A stretch of DNA of 64,000 nucleotides, taken from positions 3,560,001 through 3,624,000 of the forward strand of contig NZ_CP119968.1 of the NCBI RefSeq assembly GCF_032163395.1, in the 5' to 3' direction. Below, one piece after another: positions 38,276 to 47,325 of the stretch. Numbering within the stretch: the first letter of the stretch is position 1; each line of letters starts with the position of its first letter. The notes under the pieces were generated by a model, which saw only the letters and a program-made list of their open reading frames with translations, was not told where the DNA came from and did no database searches. A program made the position numbers and the translations under genes. Source of the DNA: Gloeocapsopsis dulcis. GTDB taxonomy: Bacteria > Cyanobacteriota > Cyanobacteriia > Cyanobacteriales > Chroococcidiopsidaceae.

Positions 38276-41212
38276 ATGTCTCAAGCTTTTACCTCTACTG
38301 TGACTTCATCTCTTACACGCCCAACATTTATCCTTGTTGATGGGCATTCGCTAGCTTTTCGTTCGTATTTTGCGTTTGCCAAAGGGCGCGATGGGGGTTT
38401 GCGTACAACGACGGGAATTCCCACAAGTGTGTGTTTTGGGTTTCTGAAGGCACTACTGGAAGTGATGGCGGTGGAAAAGCCTGAAGCGCTGGCGATCGCC
38501 TTTGATCTCGGATTACCAACTTTCCGCCACGAAGCCGACGATACATATAAAGCCGATCGCCCAGGTACGCCCGAAGACTTTGTTCCCGATCTCAAGAATC
38601 TACATGAATTACTCGATGGCTTGAATTTACCGATTATTACCGCACCAGGTTATGAAGCGGATGATGTGTTAGGAACACTTGCACAACAAGCAAGTGCAGC
38701 GGGTTATCAAGTTAAGATTTTGACAGGCGATCGCGATTTATTTCAACTAGTCGATCCTCAAAAAGATATTAGTGTTCTGTACTTGAGTTCTGATGCATTG
38801 AAGCGTTCTGCTACAGGATTGACGGAATACAAAACAGAACAAGTTAAAGAAAAGATGGGAGTTTTGCCATCACAAATTGTTGATTTTAAAGCACTTTGTG
38901 GTGATAAATCAGATAATATTCCTGGTGTTAAAGGTATTGGTGAAAAAACAGCAGTACAGTTACTCACTCAATACACATCGCTGGAGCAAATTTATAACTC
39001 TTTGAGTAGCATCAAAGGTGCAACCCAACAAAAACTAGAAGTAGGGAAACAAGATGCCGAGAAATCTCGTTACTTAGCAACTATTGTCGTTGATGTACCA
39101 TTAGATATTGATTTAGAGACAGCCAAATTAACAGGGTTTGATACAACGACTCTCAAGCCAATTCTAGAAAAATTAGAATTTAAATCTTTTCTTGGTAAAG
39201 TCAACGAATTACAGCAACAGTTTGGTGGCAAGATAGCAGAAGACGAGCCAGAAGATATTTCTAATACAAACCCAATTGCAGTACCAACATTTGAAAGTGA
39301 GGATCTGTGGTTTTTTAGTGCGGAAGATACCGCAGCAATTCAAGAACAACCTCTTACCCAAATCACACCACAAATCATTGATACGCTTGAGAAATTAACG
39401 CAATTGGTACAGCAACTCCAAAAGTATACCAATGCTGTGACACCCGTTGCTTGGGATACGGAAACGACAGATCTTGAACCACGCGATGCGCAACTTGTTG
39501 GAATTGGTTGCTGTTGGGGAAGCGAACTCGATGCGATGGCGTATATTCCCCTCGGTCATACAATAGGAGATAATCTAGAGACTGCGACAGTATTAGCAGC
39601 ATTACGTCCAATTTTAGAAAGTGCGGAGCATCCTAAAGCATTGCAAAATGCTAAATTTGACAGGTTGGTGTTGCGGTGTCAGGGAATCAATCTCAGGGGC
39701 GTAGTATTCGATTCGATGCTAGCAAGCTACGTTTTAGATCCTGATACAAGTCATAATTTGAGCGATCTAGCCCAGCGCTATTTAGGTTTAACTTCAAAAA
39801 GCTATGCAGAGTTAGTACCGAAAGGTAAAACTATTGCTGATTTAGACATTCCTACTGTTGCAGAATATTGCGGTATGGATGTTTATGCAACGTACGGGTT
39901 AGTACCAAAGCTACGCGCAGAATTAGATAAAATTCCTGCTTTACACAAGTTGTTAATCGACGTTGAACAACCGTTAGAACCTGTTTTAGCAGAGATGGAG
40001 TACACAGGAATTCATATTAATACGGCGTATCTGCAAGAGTTTTCCAAACAATTAGAAAAAGACTTAACAGCAATTGAGGAACAAATATATGCGGTTGCTG
40101 AAGAGAAGTTCAATTTAGGTTCACCGAAAAAGCTAAGTGAACTATTATTTGATAGATTGAGTTTAGACCGCAGAAAGTCACGAAAAATTAAAACAGGTTA
40201 CTCAACAGATGCCGCAATACTAGAAAAATTACGTGACGATCATCCGATAGTAGAAGCGATTTTAGAGTATCGTACTTTATCTAAATTAAAATCTACATAT
40301 GTTGATGCCCTACCAGTATTAGTGCGCCCAGATACGCAGCGAGTACATACAAGTTTCAACCAAACTGCAACCTCGACAGGGCGATTATCTTCCTCTAACC
40401 CAAACTTACAAAATATTCCAATTCGTACAGCTTTTAGTCGGCAAATTCGTAAAGCATTTGTTCCGGAATCTGGCTGGATATTGGTAACTGCAGACTATTC
40501 GCAAATCGAGTTACGCATTCTCGCGCATTTGTGTCAAGAACCAATCTTAGTATCAGCTTACCAAAACAACGAAGATATTCACACCGTAACCGCACGATTA
40601 CTCTTTGAAAAAGATGTTGTAACTTCTGAAGAACGCCGCTTAGCTAAGACGATCAACTTCGGTGTCATTTATGGTATGGGCGCGCAGCGATTTGCACGAG
40701 AAACGAAGATGAAAGCTGCGGATGGTAAGGTATTTATCGAGCGATTTAATCAGCAATATCCTTTGGTATTTGAATACTTGCGGCGTATGGAACAAGAAGC
40801 CATAGCCTATGGGTATGTCCAGACAATTTTAGGACGACGGAGATACTTTAATTTTACAAGCGATCGCCTGCGCCAACTACGCAACCTCAAACCTGAAAAC
40901 ATCAACCTTGACGAAATTCGCGGTTTAACTGCAAATGACGCTGGATTACTCCGCGCTGCGGCAAATGCTCCGATTCAAGGATCGAGTGCGGATATTATTA
41001 AAATTGCGATGGCACAATTGCACGAACTATTGCAAAATTACCAAACACGTTTGCTGTTACAAGTCCATGATGAATTGGTGTTTGAAGTTCCAAAAGACGA
41101 GTGGGAAGAATTGCAGCCAAAAATTCGTTCAACGATGGAATCTGCGGTGTCGTTAAGTGTACCGTTACTTGTTGAAGTACGTGCAGGTGATAACTGGATG
41201 GAAGTTAAGTAA
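38276..41212 (+). CDS. polA: DNA polymerase I
   Basis: This 978-residue, three-domain enzyme serves Okazaki fragment processing and repair. Residues 15-300 are the 5'-3' exonuclease (ILVDGHSLAFRSYFAF, YEADDVLGTLA, DKSDNIPGVKGIGEKTA). Residues about 375-560 are the 3'-5' exonuclease, with exo I VAWDTETTDLEP and exo III YCGMDVYATY, so proofreading acids are kept. Residues 590-978 are the polymerase: motif A TADYSQIELRILAH, motif B RRLAKTINFGVIYGMGAQRF, motif C LLQVHDELVFEVP. No intein is present. It starts at ATG 38276. Well conserved, stand-alone gene. Confidence 0.98.
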   Translation: MSQAFTSTVTSSLTRPTFILVDGHSLAFRSYFAFAKGRDGGLRTTTGIPTSVCFGFLKALLEVMAVEKPEALAIAFDLGLPTFRHEADDTYKADRPGTPEDFVPDLKNLHELLDGLNLPIITAPGYEADDVLGTLAQQASAAGYQVKILTGDRDLFQLVDPQKDISVLYLSSDALKRSATGLTEYKTEQVKEKMGVLPSQIVDFKALCGDKSDNIPGVKGIGEKTAVQLLTQYTSLEQIYNSLSSIKGATQQKLEVGKQDAEKSRYLATIVVDVPLDIDLETAKLTGFDTTTLKPILEKLEFKSFLGKVNELQQQFGGKIAEDEPEDISNTNPIAVPTFESEDLWFFSAEDTAAIQEQPLTQITPQIIDTLEKLTQLVQQLQKYTNAVTPVAWDTETTDLEPRDAQLVGIGCCWGSELDAMAYIPLGHTIGDNLETATVLAALRPILESAEHPKALQNAKFDRLVLRCQGINLRGVVFDSMLASYVLDPDTSHNLSDLAQRYLGLTSKSYAELVPKGKTIADLDIPTVAEYCGMDVYATYGLVPKLRAELDKIPALHKLLIDVEQPLEPVLAEMEYTGIHINTAYLQEFSKQLEKDLTAIEEQIYAVAEEKFNLGSPKKLSELLFDRLSLDRRKSRKIKTGYSTDAAILEKLRDDHPIVEAILEYRTLSKLKSTYVDALPVLVRPDTQRVHTSFNQTATSTGRLSSSNPNLQNIPIRTAFSRQIRKAFVPESGWILVTADYSQIELRILAHLCQEPILVSAYQNNEDIHTVTARLLFEKDVVTSEERRLAKTINFGVIYGMGAQRFARETKMKAADGKVFIERFNQQYPLVFEYLRRMEQEAIAYGYVQTILGRRRYFNFTSDRLRQLRNLKPENINLDEIRGLTANDAGLLRAAANAPIQGSSADIIKIAMAQLHELLQNYQTRLLLQVHDELVFEVPKDEWEELQPKIRSTMESAVSLSVPLLVEVRAGDNWMEVK

Positions 41213-41258
41213 TAACGCATCACATTTTAAGTGTATTGCTTCTAGTCTTTTCGGGTAA

Positions 41259-41275
41259 GATATACAAAGTATATC
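41259..41275 (+). promoter_or_regulatory. Palindromic operator candidate before mazE
   Basis: GATATAC, AAA, GTATATC is a perfect 7-3-7 palindrome 13 bases before the mazE ATG. MazE/AbrB-type antitoxins repress their own promoter through such sites; it likely overlaps the -10 region. Confidence 0.6.
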
Positions 41276-41287
41276 AAAAACAAACTC

Positions 41288-41527
41288 ATGAAATCACAAA
41301 TCGGACGATGGGGAAATTCGCTTGCTTGGCGGATTCCTAAGCACATCGTAGAGGAATTGTCGTTAGAGTCAAACGATGAAGTTAATTGCCACGTTGAAGA
41401 TGGGAAGATCGTTATCGAGCCAGTCTCGAAACAAAAAGACTATACACTAGACGACTTGCTAGCTCAAATTATTGAGCCGAGTGAGGAAGTTTGTTGGGGT
41501 AAACCAGAAGGAAATGAAGTGTGGTAG
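41288..41527 (+). CDS. mazE: MazE-type antitoxin (AbrB/SpoVT fold)
   Basis: This 79-residue antitoxin has the AbrB-like swapped-hairpin DNA-binding domain at residues 1-48 (SQIGRWGNSLAWRIPKHIVE, DEVNCHVEDGKIVIEP). A flexible acidic tail (YTLDDLLAQIIEPSEEVCWG) would wrap the toxin. The pattern WGNS(L/A)xRIP is standard, with Trp in place of the usual Val. It overlaps the toxin gene by 7 bases, so the two are coupled. It likely autorepresses through the palindrome at 41259-41275. Confidence 0.92.
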   Translation: MKSQIGRWGNSLAWRIPKHIVEELSLESNDEVNCHVEDGKIVIEPVSKQKDYTLDDLLAQIIEPSEEVCWGKPEGNEVW

Positions 41528-41856
41528 ATTACATCCCACAGCGCGGTCATTTCATTCGACTAAGTTTTGATCCTCAAGCCGGTCATGAGCAAATGGGGAC
41601 TCGACCAGCATTAGTGGTAAGTCACAGCAATTTTAACCGTAAATTGGGATTTGTATTTGTCTGCCCGATTAGTAATACTCAACGGAAAAATCCTTTTTAT
41701 ATTGTTATTCCCAAAGAAGCCTCTGTAACAGGGGTGGTGATGGTTGATCAATTGCGCTCATTAAATTATTGCGCTAGACGTGCTGAGTTGATTGGTGAAT
41801 GTCCAGATAGCTTACTTCAAGAGGTGTTACGGCGCATCAAGCCCATATTGTTTTAG
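41521..41856 (+). CDS. mazF: MazF/PemK-type endoribonuclease toxin
   Basis: This 111-residue sequence-specific mRNase belongs to a type II toxin-antitoxin pair. The PemK fold signature is visible: YIPQRGHFIRLSFDPQAGHE, then GTRPALVVSHSNFNRKLGFV and VMVDQLRSLNYCARRAEL. Arg in RGH/GTRPALV and Ser/Thr in the S-N-x-x-N loop match the catalytic site. It starts with GTG 41521 inside the end of mazE. It cleaves free RNA when the antitoxin is degraded. Intact, so the pair is probably functional. Confidence 0.93.
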   Translation: MVDYIPQRGHFIRLSFDPQAGHEQMGTRPALVVSHSNFNRKLGFVFVCPISNTQRKNPFYIVIPKEASVTGVVMVDQLRSLNYCARRAELIGECPDSLLQEVLRRIKPILF

Positions 41857-41929
41857 CTGCTAACACCTAAAAGTTTAGTGGTTAAAACCGCAGCTACACT
41901 AGATTTGACCTAACTTCGTAGGTTTTACT

Positions 41930-41962
41930 TAGTCCACGGAGGTGGACTTCGTTTATCAAGCC
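41930..41962 (+). repeat. Small interspersed hairpin, AGTCCACGGAGGTGGACTT type
   Basis: AGTCCACGGAGGTGGACTTC forms GTCCAC/GTGGAC around GGAG. Hairpins of this sort lie between many cyanobacterial genes. Related ones here are CGACTTTAGTCG at 6727-6738 and ACTAAAGTCTGAGGCTTG near 52344-52361. Confidence 0.5.
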
Positions 41963-42078
41963 GCGACTTTGGTCACTAGACTAATTTAATAAATAAGAAA
42001 TTTAAATACAAAAATATAAATCTATAAGTTAATCTAAGCATAATCTCCCATCAACACCACACGCAGGAGGCACCTTAG

Positions 42079-42570
42079 ATGCAACAGCCGTTGAAGACTC
42101 CGTTAAATTTGTACGAAGCGTTGAATCGTAATCTGCTTGTGCGTAGCCTGGAAACAGTTCAAGACTTAATTGTGGTTTCGCTGTGCATTGGTTTATTCTG
42201 CGTAATGATGATTCAGCTTAGGGGCATATTTTACTTAATGTTGCCACCCCTCAACTTTCACGAAGTCACTGCAGATATTTTGTTTTTGCTGATTCTGGTG
42301 GAGTTGTTTCGGCTGCTGATTATTTATTTGCAAGAACAGCGCGTGTCAATTGGCGTTGCGGTAGAAGTATCGATTGTCTCAGTGTTGCGTGAAGTGATTG
42401 TGCGCGGAGTGTTAGAAGTTCCTTGGAATCAAATGCTAGCAGCGTGTGCCTTTTTACTCGTTTTAGCTGCGTTATTAATTGTACGAGTTTGGATTCCGCC
42501 GACTTTTGAAGGTATCGATCCCGAACAACGATACGTCAAACACTATCAAGTAGAAAAAGGGGAATCTTAG
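42079..42570 (+). CDS. PsiE-like phosphate-starvation-inducible membrane protein
   Basis: This 163-residue protein has four membrane helices (LIVVSLCIGLFCVMMIQLRG, DILFLLILVELFRLLIIYLQ, a shorter one after VEVSIVSVLREVIVRG, and MLAACAFLLVLAALLIVRVW). The conserved ELFRLLIIYLQEQRVSI-like and EVSIVSVLREVIVRG segments match the PsiE family, named from a phosphate-starvation gene of E. coli. The biochemical role is unknown. CAGGAGGCAC (42063-42072) is a strong ribosome site. No Pho box was recognised in the leader, so phosphate control is not shown here. Confidence 0.85.
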   Translation: MQQPLKTPLNLYEALNRNLLVRSLETVQDLIVVSLCIGLFCVMMIQLRGIFYLMLPPLNFHEVTADILFLLILVELFRLLIIYLQEQRVSIGVAVEVSIVSVLREVIVRGVLEVPWNQMLAACAFLLVLAALLIVRVWIPPTFEGIDPEQRYVKHYQVEKGES

Positions 42571-42583
42571 TCTTTCTCTAACC

Positions 42584-42847
42584 CTACTCATCCACAAAAA
42601 ACTCATCATCATCTGATTTAAAGTTACTTCTTCTCGAACCAGCAATCCATAAAGGTTGAGTCAGTGCCATAGCAAGCATACCCAAAGCAGCACTAAAAGC
42701 TAGTATCAACCCTACTGGAAGTTGAATTGATTGAAATGTCAAAAATCGCAAAGAAACTGGGGTGGCGTTTTGTACGGAAATAATTGCGATCGCCACTACC
42801 CAGCCAGCAAGAATTACAATCGTTAGCAAATTCGCAAGAGTTCTCAT
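42584..42847 (-). CDS. LapA-like (DUF1049) membrane protein
   Basis: The protein has 87 residues from ATG 42847. Two membrane helices, LLTIVILAGWVVAIAIISVQ and LPVGLILAFSAALGMLAMAL, are linked by NATPVSLRFLTFQSIQ, the usual LapA/DUF1049 form. The C-terminus is acidic (KSDDDEFFVDE). Family members assist lipopolysaccharide assembly regulation in enterobacteria; the role in cyanobacteria is unclear. It lies 51 bases downstream of the phosphohexomutase on the same strand, so perhaps co-transcribed. An in-frame start at 42862 is possible. Confidence 0.8.
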   Translation of the reverse strand: MRTLANLLTIVILAGWVVAIAIISVQNATPVSLRFLTFQSIQLPVGLILAFSAALGMLAMALTQPLWIAGSRRSNFKSDDDEFFVDE

Positions 42848-42897
42848 GAGAGCGATTAGCACTAGACCTCTCTAGTCTATCGTTCTTACTATGTCCC

Positions 42898-44337
42898 TCA
42901 AACTACGGCAGGTTCGAGTCGATTAATGGTTTGTTCCATTTGAGTGGCAATTTGATTGAGTTTATCCGCTGAAGTTGCTTCAATGTAAACGCGCATGAGT
43001 GGTTCAGTACCAGATGGACGCAATAAAATCCAGCTACCTTCTTCAAGGTAAAGCTTAACGCCGTCTTTGCGACCAACTTCTTTGACTTTAATTCCGGCAA
43101 CATCTGCTGGTGGATTATTTGTAAACGAATCGATCACAGCCGCTTTGTGTGCGTCGTTGAGATGTAAATCCAAGCGCTTATTCGATAATGGTCCATTAGC
43201 TTCAGAAATTGCTTCTTCGACTAACTGACTTAACGGTTTTCCTTCGTAGGCGATCGCTTCTGCAACCAACATATCGGCTAAAATTCCGTCTTTTTCAGGA
43301 ATATGCCCGATCACACTTAAACCGCCTGATTCTTCACCGCCAATCAACACCGTGGTTTCGCGCATTTTTTCCCCAATGTATTTGAAGCCTACGGGAGTTT
43401 CGTAGATTTCTAAGCCGTAACTTGCTGCTAAGTTATCGAGTAAATGCGTTGTCGCAACAGTCCGCACGATCGCGCCCGATTTACCACGATTTTTGACTAA
43501 GTGACGAGCAAGTAGTAATAAAACAGTATTTGGTGTTAGAACGTTACCTTGTTCATCAACAATTCCAAAGCGATCGCTATCACCATCTGTTGCTAAACCT
43601 AAATCGGCTTGATCTTTTTTGACAGCTTCGACTAACTCAATGAGTTGTTCGCCTTTAGGTTCAGGCATTCCGCCGCCAAATAGGACATCGCGCTTTGCAT
43701 GAAATGTTTCTAACTCACAACCACAGTGTTCTAACACAGTGTCTAAGTAACCCCGCGAGGTAGAATAGAGCGCGTCGTATTTGACTTTTAGCTTAGCGTT
43801 ACGAATCTTCTCAACATCGAGTAGTGTGTAAAGAAACTTAAGATATTCGGGTTTGGGATCGAAAGTAGAGATTTTATCTTTCCAATTACCACTGACAGGT
43901 GCATCGTCTGCGCCGGAGATATTTGCCACAATAGTATCAGTAATCTCAGGAGTGGCAGGACCAGCGTAATCAGGAATATACTTAATCCCACAATAGGGTG
44001 CCGGATTATGACTGGCAGTGAACATCAATGCACCAGCACTTTTTAAGTGACGGGCGTTGTAAGCAATTACTGGGGTGGGACAATCCCGATCAGTAATTTT
44101 CACACTCCAACCGTCTGCTGCTAAAACCTCGGCAGCAGTTTGGGCAAACTGATCAGCGAGAAAGCGAGTATCGTAGGCGATAAGAACTGGTTGGTTCTTG
44201 TTGTAAGCGGTTTCAAGGTAACTTGCGATCGCCCGCGTTACTTTCCGCACGTTGGGGAAGGTAAAGTCGTCAGCAATAATACCTCTCCATCCATCGGTAC
44301 CAAACTTGATCTTGCTGGAATTGTTACTAGCGCTCAT
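42898..44337 (-). CDS. Phosphoglucomutase/phosphomannomutase
   Basis: The protein has 479 residues from ATG 44337 (MSASNNSSKIKFGTDGWRGI). It is an alpha-D-phosphohexomutase: the catalytic phosphoserine loop is FTASHNPAPYCGIKY, the Mg loop ATDGDSDRFGIV, the sugar loop GGEESGGLSV and the phosphate loop LRPSGTEPLMRVY. It interconverts hexose 1- and 6-phosphates for sugar nucleotide, glycogen or polysaccharide synthesis. Glc versus Man preference is not evident, though GEESGG fits both. A longer start at 44394 overlaps the divergent gene's upstream region and is less likely. Confidence 0.93.
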   Translation of the reverse strand: MSASNNSSKIKFGTDGWRGIIADDFTFPNVRKVTRAIASYLETAYNKNQPVLIAYDTRFLADQFAQTAAEVLAADGWSVKITDRDCPTPVIAYNARHLKSAGALMFTASHNPAPYCGIKYIPDYAGPATPEITDTIVANISGADDAPVSGNWKDKISTFDPKPEYLKFLYTLLDVEKIRNAKLKVKYDALYSTSRGYLDTVLEHCGCELETFHAKRDVLFGGGMPEPKGEQLIELVEAVKKDQADLGLATDGDSDRFGIVDEQGNVLTPNTVLLLLARHLVKNRGKSGAIVRTVATTHLLDNLAASYGLEIYETPVGFKYIGEKMRETTVLIGGEESGGLSVIGHIPEKDGILADMLVAEAIAYEGKPLSQLVEEAISEANGPLSNKRLDLHLNDAHKAAVIDSFTNNPPADVAGIKVKEVGRKDGVKLYLEEGSWILLRPSGTEPLMRVYIEATSADKLNQIATQMEQTINRLEPAVV

Positions 44338-44442
44338 TTTTTGCCACTCCCTGTCGTTCATCATTAATAGTACAAGAAGCTTATTGTTTCTCACGTGTCA
44401 CAGTAACTTTTGTCCCTATTTCCCCTACTGAACCGCCAGACA

Positions 44443-45264
44443 ATGCTAAACTCTGGGCGACCCTTTGCCAGCTATCACCTTTGGTCTTTATTTGCCCCAG
44501 CTATAGGGCAAGAAAGATGGCATTGCCAAATGAAGCGGGGGTTTATCAAAGCGCGGCAAAAAGAACCGTTAATCAAATCACTATTGGCTAAAGTTAGTCC
44601 ACCACAACGAATTGGTTTACTTGCGCAAAAGGGCGTTTATGAATTTCATCATCGTCAATGGTTAACTCAGCCTGATGGTGTAGAACAAGTTGCCCAACTC
44701 CTAAAGTTAAGTAAATCAAGTCTTGAAATTCAGCAGCGCGTCATTCAAATTCTTAAAAATTACCATCATCGTCCAGTTTTACTCGGAAAACACATTATTC
44801 AACTGACTAGTGGTGATGAAGGATTTCCTCAGCCAATTGTCATTCATCAAAAAAACTATCAATTTCGGCTGTACGCCACGATGGATTGCGTGTTCGTAGA
44901 AGCTGATAAAATTTTGCACATTCTAGATTTCAAAACTGGAAGAGCAGCTTTTGACAAGCGACAGGCACTTGTATACTTACTTGCGGCTCGCTATTTGTAC
45001 CCTGACTACCAAGCCGTTGCTTCATTTTACAACTTAGAACGGTGTAAAAACTCTGAGTTAATTAGTGTGACTTCTAGTCAGCTTGACGCTGTAGAAGATC
45101 AATTAGCACAAATGGCGCTCAAGCATCAGCAAGATATGCACCACTATCAACAAAATCCTCGCAATTTTAGCAAGATTTTTCCTCCGAATCCTGGCAATCA
45201 CTGCCGCTATTGCCCATTTAATACAGTTTGCGAATTCTCTAGCGTTAAAAACCTTAAATTTTAA
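44443..45264 (+). CDS. PD-(D/E)XK nuclease family protein (Cas4/RecB-like)
   Basis: The protein has 273 residues from ATG 44443; TTG 44410 would add 11. The nuclease core shows LHILDFKTGRAAFDKRQALV, the (D)-xK motif followed by the Q-x-x-Y-like helix, as in Cas4 and the RecB C-terminal domain. The end CRYCPFNTVCEF plus an upstream Cys is the four-Cys iron-sulfur clasp of that group. It probably binds single-strand DNA. There is no CRISPR array or cas gene in the window, so this is a stand-alone cyanobacterial repair-type protein. The 3' end overlaps the convergent rsmI stop by 4 bases. Confidence 0.85.
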   Translation: MLNSGRPFASYHLWSLFAPAIGQERWHCQMKRGFIKARQKEPLIKSLLAKVSPPQRIGLLAQKGVYEFHHRQWLTQPDGVEQVAQLLKLSKSSLEIQQRVIQILKNYHHRPVLLGKHIIQLTSGDEGFPQPIVIHQKNYQFRLYATMDCVFVEADKILHILDFKTGRAAFDKRQALVYLLAARYLYPDYQAVASFYNLERCKNSELISVTSSQLDAVEDQLAQMALKHQQDMHHYQQNPRNFSKIFPPNPGNHCRYCPFNTVCEFSSVKNLKF

Positions 45265-46133
45265 TCACTGCCATCTGTCGAGAGAGATAAATTTGGTAGC
45301 GCTAAAGCTATTTGGTAAATTTTACTGCGCGAAAGCGAAATTTCTTTCGCTAACTGACGACTTGCTTGCGATCGCGAGATCCCCTGCGCCATGATTTTTT
45401 GTAACTCGGCTTTAATTTCTGCTTCAGTTAAATGCGGTTTACTTGGTGGCACTCCGGCAACAACAAGCGTGTATTCACCTTGCGGTTCGCGTTGGTTGTA
45501 GTGCGCGATCGCGTCTGCAATGCTGCCGCGCCAAAATTCTTCATGTAGTTTAGTTAACTCGCGGGCTAAGACGATTTGCCGATCTTGTCCAAAGAAGGTT
45601 GCGAAGTCTTGCAGAGTTTGTCGCAATCGATGCGGCGATTCATAAAAAATCATTGTTCGAGATTCTGTTTCTAAAGCTTCTTTGCGCTGTTGGCGTTCTT
45701 TTCCTTTCGTAGGTAAAAAACCTTCAAATACAAATCGATCTGTAGGTAATCCTGCTGCACACAATGCGGTAATAACTGCACTAGGACCAGGAATTGGTAC
45801 AACTGAGATATTTGCTGCAATACACGCTTTGACAAGTTCATAGCCAGGATCGGAAATTCCAGGCATTCCTGCATCTGTTACAAGAGCGATCGCTTTGCCT
45901 TCACTCAGCTTTTGCACTAATTCGGGAATGCGACTGTTACGATTGTGCTCGTGATAACTTAACTGCGGTGTTGCAACTTGAAAATGGTGTAGTAACTTTC
46001 CCGTGTGCCTTGTGTCTTCTGCTGCAATCAAATCTACTGACTGCAAAATCCGCACTGCACGGAAGGTGATGTCTTCCAAGTTACCAATAGGTGTTCCTAC
46101 CACATAAAGTATTCCGGTTTCTGCCGCCTGCAT
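45261..46133 (-). CDS. rsmI: 16S rRNA (cytidine1402-2'-O)-methyltransferase
   Basis: This 290-residue protein of the tetrapyrrole-methylase fold methylates the ribose of C1402 in 16S rRNA. Signature segments are LYVVGTPIGNLEDITFRAV, AAEDTRHTGKLLHHF, the SAM loop VTDAGMPGISDPGYELV and PIPGPSAVITALCAAGLPTD, then FYESPHRL. The C-terminal ISRSQASRQLAKEISLSR is a helix-turn-helix-like tail common in RsmI. Starts at ATG 46133. Well conserved. Confidence 0.97.
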   Translation of the reverse strand: MQAAETGILYVVGTPIGNLEDITFRAVRILQSVDLIAAEDTRHTGKLLHHFQVATPQLSYHEHNRNSRIPELVQKLSEGKAIALVTDAGMPGISDPGYELVKACIAANISVVPIPGPSAVITALCAAGLPTDRFVFEGFLPTKGKERQQRKEALETESRTMIFYESPHRLRQTLQDFATFFGQDRQIVLARELTKLHEEFWRGSIADAIAHYNQREPQGEYTLVVAGVPPSKPHLTEAEIKAELQKIMAQGISRSQASRQLAKEISLSRSKIYQIALALPNLSLSTDGSD

Positions 46134-46565
46134 TGTATTTCTGGAGTTAAGGATAATACCCAGTAGAGTAATCTGAGTCGTTTGGATACGATAGATTTAC
46201 TTGTTTTGTTGAACCATACATAGTAGCTCATGTATTTTTTTCAGTGAAATCTCGCTAGCAGAGACATAACTATTAATCATAAGCTCACGATCATTATATT
46301 GCTTTTACTTTAATTAACTAGCTTTGGTATAATTAACTCGTTTATATAAAAATTAGGTAAATTAACAAAAAATTTATCTAAAGTTGATTTTATTAAGTTG
46401 GTTATGCATGATAATATTTACACTTGTTAGATATTAATATATTTAAGTTTATATAATGTGCTGAATTACATCAACTACTGACAAAAAAATATTTATACAC
46501 GCCGAAGGAACTCTCTCATTTATATAGTAATCAACAATTATATATCTCAGGGGTAAAAGTATTCA
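46134..46565. other. AT-rich leader of the SLH protein gene
   Basis: These 432 bases are about 75 percent A+T, have no open frame, and separate rsmI from the divergent SLH gene. They may hold a long 5' untranslated region; no riboswitch or clear promoter was recognised. AGGGGTAAAAG (46550-46560) is the ribosome site of the next gene. Confidence 0.4.
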
Positions 46566-47303
46566 ATGTTTGGTTTCAAGCGTCGAGCCTTTCCTACCTT
46601 ATTGCTTGGGCTAGGAGTAATAACTAGCGTATTCACACTGTCATCGCAAAAGCCTGCTATAGCTCAATATACTAATCAGTATCCCTTGTTTTACGATCTC
46701 CAAGGAAATTGGGCAAATTCTTGTATCGTAAAGTTAGCCAATCAAGGAATTATTAATGGTTATCCAGATGGCAGCTTTCGCCCAATGATGTATATTAATC
46801 GTGCAGAATTTGCGGCAATAGTAGGCAAAGCCTTTCCTCAAATTCCTCGGACACGCAGGAGAGTGGAATTTAGAGATGTTCAGGTATATGACTGGGCACA
46901 TAATCATGTTGCAGAAGCGTATCAAAGAAACTTTTTATCAGGCTATCCAGGAAGAGTATTTAAACCAAGTCAAAGAATTACTCGCTCTCAAGTCTTAGTT
47001 GCTTTAGCAAGTGGATTAAATTATGTTCCTAGTAGAAATGTTACCTCTACATTGAAAACAAATTTTGCGGACGCTAATAAAATTCCTCAGTACGCCCAAA
47101 GCAAAATAGCAGCAGCAACAGAAAGAAGTATTGTTGTTAATTACCCTGATGTCAGGTTTCTACATCCTAATAAGCAAGCAACACGAGCAGAAGTAGCGGC
47201 GTTTTTGTGTCAAGCTTTAGCAAGTCCTAATGAGGCGTTCGTTGTTCCACAGCAATATATTGTAAACCAACCAATTCCACTAACAGCTCAGTCTCCGTAC
47301 TAA
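46566..47303 (+). CDS. S-layer homology (SLH) domain protein
   Basis: This 245-residue exported protein has signal peptide AFPTLLLGLGVITSVFTLSS with cleavage near AIA-QYT. Three SLH modules follow: FYDLQGNWANSCIVKLANQG with GYPDGSFRPMMYINRAEFAA; FRDVQVYDWAHNHVAEAYQR with FLSGYPGRVFKPSQRITRSQ; and FADANKIPQYAQSKIAAATE with NYPDVRFLHPNKQATRAEVA. In cyanobacteria such modules anchor proteins to peptidoglycan-linked polymers at the outer membrane base. There is no barrel domain, so this is the free SLH type. A sugar kinase follows after 22 bases, perhaps co-transcribed. Confidence 0.92.
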   Translation: MFGFKRRAFPTLLLGLGVITSVFTLSSQKPAIAQYTNQYPLFYDLQGNWANSCIVKLANQGIINGYPDGSFRPMMYINRAEFAAIVGKAFPQIPRTRRRVEFRDVQVYDWAHNHVAEAYQRNFLSGYPGRVFKPSQRITRSQVLVALASGLNYVPSRNVTSTLKTNFADANKIPQYAQSKIAAATERSIVVNYPDVRFLHPNKQATRAEVAAFLCQALASPNEAFVVPQQYIVNQPIPLTAQSPY

Positions 47304-47325
47304 CCTACAGACACAAAGCTTAAAA

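Noticed and set aside
38276-41212. Intein in polA
   Set aside because: All polymerase motifs run without insertion and the length is normal.
44443-45264. Cas4 of a CRISPR system
   Set aside because: Fold and Cys clasp resemble Cas4, but there is no array and no cas1, cas2 or effector gene in the window. A stand-alone RecB/Cas4-like repair protein is more likely.
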